Source of the DNA: Clostridia bacterium
GTDB lineage: Bacteria; Bacillota; Clostridia; Lachnospirales; Lachnospiraceae
NCBI GenBank assembly: GCA_910574835.1
Contig: CAJTDE010000017.1
Span: 1-64,000, forward strand
Direction of reading: 5' to 3'
Length of the DNA stretch: 64,000 nucleotides
Positions 59,476 through 64,000 of this stretch are shown here, in pieces. Position 1 is the stretch's first letter, and every line of letters begins with the position of its first letter. The position numbers and the translations under genes are program-made. The notes beneath the pieces are model-generated. The model saw only the letters and a program-made list of their open reading frames with translations, was not told the origin of the DNA and did no database searches.

Positions 59476-60834
59476 ATGGGATTATTCAGTGGATTGTTCA
59501 GGGCGAGGGACGCACCACAGAACAGGACTTCCGGCAGCGCCTACAGCTTTTTCATGGGCGGCAGCACGAGCGGGAAACGTGTCAATGAGCGTTCTTCCAT
59601 GCAGATGACGGCAGTGTATTCCTGCGTCCGGATTCTGTCCGAGGCGGTGGCGGGGCTGCCGCTGCATATGTACCGCTATACGGATAACGGCGGGAAGGAG
59701 AAAGCGGCGGAACACCCGCTGTATTTTTTACTCCATGATGAGCCAAACCCGGAGATGACTTCCTTCGTGTTCCGGGAAACGCTGATGACGCACCTGCTCC
59801 TTTGGGGCAATGCCTACGCACAGATCATCCGCAACGGCAAGGGGGAGGTCTTGGGGCTGTACCCGCTGATGCCGGACCGGATGGGCGTGGAGCGTGACAG
59901 CAAAGGGCAGCTCTATTATGAATACACGGTGAGCATGGATGACGCGCCGACCGTGAAGGGCAGCACGGTCATCCTGCCGCCGTCGGAGGTGCTGCATATC
60001 CCCGGACTCGGCTTTGACGGTCTGGTTGGCTATTCCCCCATCGCCATGGCAAAGAACGCCATCGGCATGGCGATTGCCTGCGAGGAATACGGGGCGAAGT
60101 TCTTCGCCAACGGCGCACAGCCGAGTGGTGTGCTGGAGCATCCGGGGACGCTGAAAGACCCTTCAAGGGTAAGGGAGAGCTGGCAGTCCACCTTCGGCGG
60201 CAGCCACAACGCAAACAAGGTGGCAGTTTTAGAGGAGGGCATGAAGTATACGCCTATTTCCATTTCCCCGGAACAGGCGCAGTTTTTGGAAACGAGGAAA
60301 TTCCAGATCAATGAGATTGCGAGGATTTTCCGTGTGCCTCCGCACATGGTGGGCGATCTGGAAAAGAGCAGCTTCTCCAACATCGAGCAGCAGAGCCTTG
60401 AGTTCGTGAAATATACACTTGACCCATGGGTGTCAAGATGGGAGCAGTCCATGGCGCGGTCTTTGCTGACCCCAGAGGAAAAGAAGCAGTATTTCATGAA
60501 GTTCAATGTGGACGGCCTGCTCCGCGGGGATTACCAGAGCCGCATGAACGGGTACGCCGTGGGGCGGCAGAACGGGTGGATGTCCGCAAATGACATCCGG
60601 GAGCTGGAGAACCTTGACCGTATCCCGGAGGAATTGGGAGGTGATTTGTATTTGATAAACGGGAACATGACAAAATTGTCCGATGCCGGTCTGTTCGGCA
60701 AAAAGGACAGAGAGGAGGAATCCAATGAAAACGAAGAAGTTCTGGAAGTGGAGGAATCAGGCGGAGGCGGGGACGGCTCCGGAGGAGAGGACTCTGTTTC
60801 TGAACGGCACCATCGCAGAGGAAAGCTGGTTTGA
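59476..60834 (+). CDS. Phage portal protein, HK97 family
   Basis: A 452-aa portal. SMQMTAVYSCVRILSEAVAGLPLHMY near the N-terminus, EVLHIPGLGFDGLVGYSPI and the C-terminal QINEIARIFRVPPHMVGDLEKSSFSNIEQQ match HK97 gp3. The dodecamer forms the DNA entry vertex. ATG 59476 lies 11 nt after TGGAAGGGAGCG. A Glu/Gly-rich tail overlaps the protease gene by 110 bp. Confidence 0.93.
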   Translation: MGLFSGLFRARDAPQNRTSGSAYSFFMGGSTSGKRVNERSSMQMTAVYSCVRILSEAVAGLPLHMYRYTDNGGKEKAAEHPLYFLLHDEPNPEMTSFVFRETLMTHLLLWGNAYAQIIRNGKGEVLGLYPLMPDRMGVERDSKGQLYYEYTVSMDDAPTVKGSTVILPPSEVLHIPGLGFDGLVGYSPIAMAKNAIGMAIACEEYGAKFFANGAQPSGVLEHPGTLKDPSRVRESWQSTFGGSHNANKVAVLEEGMKYTPISISPEQAQFLETRKFQINEIARIFRVPPHMVGDLEKSSFSNIEQQSLEFVKYTLDPWVSRWEQSMARSLLTPEEKKQYFMKFNVDGLLRGDYQSRMNGYAVGRQNGWMSANDIRELENLDRIPEELGGDLYLINGNMTKLSDAGLFGKKDREEESNENEEVLEVEESGGGGDGSGGEDSVSERHHRRGKLV

Positions 60835-61558
60835 TGATGACGTCACGCCGCAGCTTTTCAAGGATGAGCTGAATGCCGGGAGCGGTGATATTACCGTGTG
60901 GATCAATTCGCCGGGCGGCGACTGCGTGGCGGCGGCACAGATTTACAATATGCTCTCCAACTACAAAGGCAAGGTAACCGTAAAGATTGATGGCATCGCT
61001 GCTTCGGCGGCATCCGTCATTGCCATGGCAGGCGACACCGTCCTGGTGTCCCCGGTATCCATGCTTATGATTCACAATCCCGCCACCATCGCCTGGGGCG
61101 ACCATGCCGAGATGCAGAAGGCCATTGATATGCTTGCCGAAGTGAAGGAGTCCATCATCAATGCTTATGTGTTAAAGACGGGGCTTTCCCGCCCGAAGCT
61201 GTCGCATCTGATGGATGCGGAAACGTGGATGGATGCAAATAAGGCAGTAGAGCTTGGCTTTGCGGATGAGATCATGGCGCGGGCAAAGGCGGAGCCGGAA
61301 AAGGAGCCGGAGGAGGGCGAAGGGGACAGTTCCGAAGAGGATGAGGAAGATGAAAAGAAATTCCCTCCGGCTTCAAGCTCCATGCTGTTTTCCCGCAGGG
61401 CGGCAAACAACGCCCTTTTGAATAAACTGGCCGCCAAATATGGCGGGGAAAAACCGAAAGCAGATATCCAGGCGCAGGCAGAAATCCCTGCGCCGGATGC
61501 AGAAACCGGCCGTTCCGTGGACGCACTCATGGAGCGGCTTAATTTATTGAAACGATAA
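60725..61558 (+). CDS. Phage head maturation protease, ClpP-like
   Basis: A 277-aa S14 ClpP-type prohead protease. The ITVWINSPGGDCVAAAQIYNML segment, catalytic Ser in IDGIAASAASVIAMAG, and His in SVSMLMIHNPATIAWG (residues about 105-125) are visible. An acidic C-terminal extension follows (EKEPEEGEGDSSEEDEEDE), possibly a scaffold part. GAGAGGAGGAATCCA precedes ATG 60725 inside the portal gene. It cleaves the capsid delta-domain before maturation. Confidence 0.92.
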   Translation: MKTKKFWKWRNQAEAGTAPEERTLFLNGTIAEESWFDDDVTPQLFKDELNAGSGDITVWINSPGGDCVAAAQIYNMLSNYKGKVTVKIDGIAASAASVIAMAGDTVLVSPVSMLMIHNPATIAWGDHAEMQKAIDMLAEVKESIINAYVLKTGLSRPKLSHLMDAETWMDANKAVELGFADEIMARAKAEPEKEPEEGEGDSSEEDEEDEKKFPPASSSMLFSRRAANNALLNKLAAKYGGEKPKADIQAQAEIPAPDAETGRSVDALMERLNLLKR

Positions 61559-61574
61559 GAAGGAGGATTTCATT

Positions 61575-62795
61575 ATGACGATTCTTGAACTGCGCGAGAA
61601 GCGCGCAAAAGCATGGGAGGCGGCAAAGGCATTCTTAGATTCCCACAGGAAGGAAAACGGAGTCCTTTCCGCAGAGGATGACGCCGCATACACGAAGATG
61701 GAGCAGGAGATCACAGACCTTGGGAAAGAGATCGCAAGGCTGGAGCGGCAGGAGGCCCTGGATGCGGAACTGAACCGCCCGGTGAACAGGCCCCTTACAG
61801 GGAAGCCGGGCGGCAGGGCAGATGCGGACGATGGGGAGGATAAGACCGGGCGCGCCTCCGACGATTACCGGAAGAACTTCTGGAACGCCATGCGCTCCAA
61901 GGCACCGATGCCCGCAGTCACCAATGCCCTGCAGGTCGGCACGGACTCCGAGGGCGGCTATCTGGTACCGGATGAATACGAGCGCACATTGGTGGAAGCA
62001 CTGGAGGAGGAGAACATCTTCCGGCAGATGGCGAAGGTCATCAAGACCTCCAGCGGGGACCGCAAGATTCCCGTGGTGGCTTCCAAGGGTACGGCGTCAT
62101 GGATTGACGAGGAGGGCGCATACCCGGAGAGCGACGATTCCTTCGGGCAGGTTTCCATCGGGGCTTACAAGCTGGGCACCATGATTAAGGTTTCCGAGGA
62201 GCTGTTAAACGACAGCGTGTTTGACCTGCAGTCCTATATCTCCCGCGAGTTTGCCCGCCGCATCGGGGCGAAGGAAGAGGAGGCGTTCTTCACGGGGGAC
62301 GGCAAGGGCAAGCCGTTAGGGGTGCTTGCGGCCACTGGCGGCGCGGAAACGGGCGTGACCGCGGCATCTGCCACGGCAGTGACGGCGGATGAGCTGATGG
62401 ATCTGTATTATTCGCTGAAATCCCCGTACCGCAAGAAATCCGTGTGGGTGCTGAACGACTCTACCATCAAGGCCATCCGCAAGCTGAAGGACAATAACGG
62501 GCAGTACCTGTGGCAGCCGTCCCTGACAGCCGGGGCTCCGGACATGATCTTAGGCCGCCCCATCAAGACTTCTGCATATATGCCGGCCATTGCCGCGGGA
62601 GCGAAGACCATCGCTTTCGGTGATTTCAGCTACTATTGGATTGCTGACAGGCAGGGGCGCAGCTTCAAGCGCCTGAATGAGCTGTTTGCAGCCACCGGGC
62701 AGGTGGGATTCCTCGCTTCACAGCGTGTGGACGGGAAGATGATCCTTGCGGAGGCAGTGAAGGTGCTGGTGCAGAAGGCCGCATCCGCAGGTTAA
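61575..62795 (+). CDS. Phage major capsid protein, HK97 family
   Basis: A 406-aa capsid precursor. The first 100 residues are a charged coiled-coil scaffold/delta domain (ILELREKRAKAWEAAKAFLDSH). The HK97 fold follows: TDSEGGYLVPDEYERTLVEALEEENIFRQMAKV, VSEELLNDSVFDLQSYI and FGDFSYYWIADRQGRSFKRL. Cleavage by the upstream protease near residue 100-120 is expected. AAGGAGGATTTCATT precedes ATG 61575. Confidence 0.95.
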   Translation: MTILELREKRAKAWEAAKAFLDSHRKENGVLSAEDDAAYTKMEQEITDLGKEIARLERQEALDAELNRPVNRPLTGKPGGRADADDGEDKTGRASDDYRKNFWNAMRSKAPMPAVTNALQVGTDSEGGYLVPDEYERTLVEALEEENIFRQMAKVIKTSSGDRKIPVVASKGTASWIDEEGAYPESDDSFGQVSIGAYKLGTMIKVSEELLNDSVFDLQSYISREFARRIGAKEEEAFFTGDGKGKPLGVLAATGGAETGVTAASATAVTADELMDLYYSLKSPYRKKSVWVLNDSTIKAIRKLKDNNGQYLWQPSLTAGAPDMILGRPIKTSAYMPAIAAGAKTIAFGDFSYYWIADRQGRSFKRLNELFAATGQVGFLASQRVDGKMILAEAVKVLVQKAASAG

Positions 62796-62815
62796 TGAAA
62801 GGGGGTGCTGCAGGC

Positions 62816-63091
62816 ATGGCGGTGACGCTGGAAGAAATGAAGAACTACCTCCGTGTGGATTATGACGATGATGATGCCCTGATTGAAAGCATGGTCAGGG
62901 CATCGGAAAAAATCTGCATGGATGTGGCGAGGATGGATGACACGCAGGAATTTTACGCAGTGGAAAATGCAGAGATAGCAGTACAGTATACGGCCGCCTA
63001 TCTGTATGAACACCGGGAGGATGCCGACCACCATGCCATGATGCTGACGCTCCGTGCGCTTCTTTCCGGCAGCCGGAAGGAGGCGTTCTGA
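62816..63091 (+). CDS. Phage head-tail connector protein, gp6-like
   Basis: A 91-aa protein with the N-terminal LEEMKNYLRVDYDDDDALIESMVRAS signature of HK97 gp6/YqbG-type connectors, which sit below the portal. AAAGGGGGTGCTGCAGGC precedes ATG 62816. Its last base is the first base of the head-closure start. Confidence 0.88.
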   Translation: MAVTLEEMKNYLRVDYDDDDALIESMVRASEKICMDVARMDDTQEFYAVENAEIAVQYTAAYLYEHREDADHHAMMLTLRALLSGSRKEAF

Positions 63092-63432
63092 TGGAGGTTT
63101 CCCTTTTGAATGTCCGCATCACCTTTCAGAAGAATGCCGTGGAGGTGGACAGCATCGGCAACCACAAAAACACATGGGCAGATTATTATTCCTGCCATGC
63201 TACAGTAAGCGGTGAGGCCGGGAAGCAGACCAGTGAGACAGATGTGGCCGGAACCGTGGCGGATGAATCGGAGGTTTCGTTTACTGTCCGCTGGTGCAGG
63301 AAAGCGTCCGCGGTTGATTCCACGGGGTACCGGGTGGTTTTTGGCGGGGAGCTGTACGACATCCTCGCCATCGACCACATGAATTATAAAAAGAAATGCA
63401 TTAAATTCAAGTGCAGGAAAGCGAGGCGGTGA
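63091..63432 (+). CDS. Phage head closure protein, gp7/SPP1 gp16-like
   Basis: A 113-aa beta-rich protein: VRITFQKNAVEVDSIGNHKNTWADYYSCHATVSGEAG, then VSFTVRWCRKASAVDSTGYRVVFGGELYDILAIDHMNYKKKCIKFKC, the classical pattern of head-closure proteins. Order after the connector supports this. The stop overlaps the region upstream of the next start. Confidence 0.88.
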   Translation: MEVSLLNVRITFQKNAVEVDSIGNHKNTWADYYSCHATVSGEAGKQTSETDVAGTVADESEVSFTVRWCRKASAVDSTGYRVVFGGELYDILAIDHMNYKKKCIKFKCRKARR

Positions 63433-63434
63433 GG

Positions 63435-63815
63435 ATGGCGAGCGGCGTATCTATTGACCGGATGGCGGAGGAGATCATGAAGGGGCTGACGGAATATGCG
63501 GACCTTGCCACGGAGGATGTGAAAAAGGCGGTGAAGAAAGCCGGGACAGCGGTACGCAGGGACATTGAAACCAACGCACCCAAGGACACCGGGAAGTATG
63601 CAAAGTCATGGGCGGTGAAGACCACGAAGGAAACATCCAATTCGCTGGAAGTGACGGTGCATTCCAGGAACCGCTACCAGCTTTCGCACCTTCTGGAACA
63701 CGGCCACGCCAAGCGGGGAGGCGGGCGCGTCCCGGCAAAGCCGCATATCGCGGCGGCGGAGCAGGCCGGCATAGAGCAGCTTGAAAAAGAGATACAGAAA
63801 GCATTGGAGGGATAA
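63435..63815 (+). CDS. HK97 gp10 family phage protein
   Basis: A 126-aa protein with AGTAVRRDIETNAPKDTGKYAKSWAVKTTKE and a C-terminal LSHLLEHGHAKRGGGRVPAKPHIAAAEQAG, the two HK97 gp10 hallmarks. It is a head-tail joining or neck component. The frame opens at 63411, but ATG 63435 with GAGGCGGTGAGG is preferred. Confidence 0.9.
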   Translation: MASGVSIDRMAEEIMKGLTEYADLATEDVKKAVKKAGTAVRRDIETNAPKDTGKYAKSWAVKTTKETSNSLEVTVHSRNRYQLSHLLEHGHAKRGGGRVPAKPHIAAAEQAGIEQLEKEIQKALEG

Positions 63816-63818
63816 ATT

Positions 63819-64000
63819 GTGAAAACATTACTGGCGCTTTTAAAGGAAACCGGCATCCCCTTCGCCTATGACCATTTTGCGGAGGGCGAATCGCCGGAGC
63901 CGCCGTTTGTCTGCTACCTCCTGCCGCAGAGCGACAATTTCGCCGCTGACGGCATGGTGTACTTCAAGGCAAGCGGCGTGAAGATAGAATTATACACCGA
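63819..64000 (+). CDS. Phage tail terminator-like protein, truncated by the window end
   Basis: Sixty codons from GTG 63819 (TGGAGGGATAAATT ribosome site) read MKTLLALLKETGIPFAYDHF, then PPFVCYLLPQSDNF and FKASGVKIELYT. The position after gp10 and the FVCYLL strand fit tail-terminator/tail-completion proteins. The rest lies outside the window. Confidence 0.75.
   Translation, partial: MKTLLALLKETGIPFAYDHFAEGESPEPPFVCYLLPQSDNFAADGMVYFKASGVKIELYT

Larger units (their letters stand above)
20512..64000. mobile_element. Element(s) inserted in comM; right end outside the window
   Basis: The abrupt loss of comM homology at 20511 marks a left junction. Downstream come iteron-like repeats, cargo regulators and transporters, then a phage genome. 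The other comM half would mark the right end but lies beyond the window. Whether the phage is part of the same element, or a second insertion near 37 kb, cannot be told here. Confidence 0.5.

Noticed and set aside
1-64000. tRNA, rRNA or classical riboswitch genes
   Set aside because: I found no cloverleaf, rRNA segment or recognisable riboswitch by eye; a covariance search would be needed to exclude short RNAs.

Overview
The window reads as a chromosome segment of a Gram-positive, spore-forming Clostridia, most likely a Lachnospiraceae gut bacterium. The evidence is AGGAGG ribosome sites, a sporulation sigma factor (SigK), RNase J, IreB, MtaB, and the gene order ireB-ruvX-DUF1292-fur-rnj-mltG-trmR-trhP. 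This assignment rests on gene content and order; no rRNA or tRNA gene was seen.

Region 1 (1-9.3 kb) is core chromosome. It holds a transposase tail, an HPr-like protein lacking the phosphorylatable histidine, mtaB, the ireB-ruvX operon, a Fur-family regulator, RNase J, an mltG/trmR/trhP group (cell wall and tRNA U34 hydroxylation/methoxylation) and sigK. The sigK ribosome site lies inside a hairpin that only read-through transcripts should form. A 218-nt palindrome separates sigK from ybaK.

Region 2 (9.3-17.5 kb) is an AT-rich accessory island with a lipoprotein, a TraX-family membrane protein and a truncated Mrr-like nuclease. Its most striking part is a likely DNA inversion switch. A perfect 36-bp inverted repeat (12026-12061 and 15547-15582) encloses exactly two convergent genes whose 3' ends overlap: a 770-aa STAND-like/helical-repeat protein without a P-loop, and an atypical D-Ala-D-Ala-ligase-type ATP-grasp enzyme. 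A complete tyrosine recombinase gene lies just outside. Each repeat sits directly upstream of one gene and contains a recombinase-type core (9-bp imperfect arms, 7-bp spacer). Flipping would exchange which gene faces each flank. This is the best candidate for an undescribed system in the window.

Region 3 (17.5-20.5 kb) holds a peptide-deformylase-like protein, a small cysteine-containing protein, a macrodomain protein, a hairpin-rich non-coding stretch, and comM/yifB, which breaks off abruptly at about 20511. The missing 3' half is not in the window, so everything to the right is probably one or more integrated elements.

Region 4 (20.5-37 kb) is element cargo. It has iteron-like repeats, an HxlR regulator, a PEBP-family protein, a divergent two-component/ABC transporter/C39-peptidase locus with a 12-bp dyad operator, and an AgrA/AgrC-type LytTR-GHKL pair with an AgrA-like direct-repeat operator (21-bp spacing) driving three uncharacterised proteins. 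Small hypothetical and decayed genes and two Com-like zinc ribbons follow.

Region 5 (37 kb to the end) is a tailed-phage (HK97-type siphophage-like) genome read left to right. Replication and recombination genes come first (DUF2800, DUF2815, DNA polymerase A, VapE-type primase-helicase, VRR-NUC, SNF2-like helicase), then an ArpU-like late regulator, HNH, small terminase, two DNA methyltransferases, an accessory amidoligase/gamma-glutamylcyclotransferase cluster with repeated promoters, large terminase, portal, protease, capsid and connector genes. The window ends inside a tail-terminator-like gene. No integrase or repressor of the phage is visible. Several phage and cargo genes carry frameshifts, so the element may be partly decayed.
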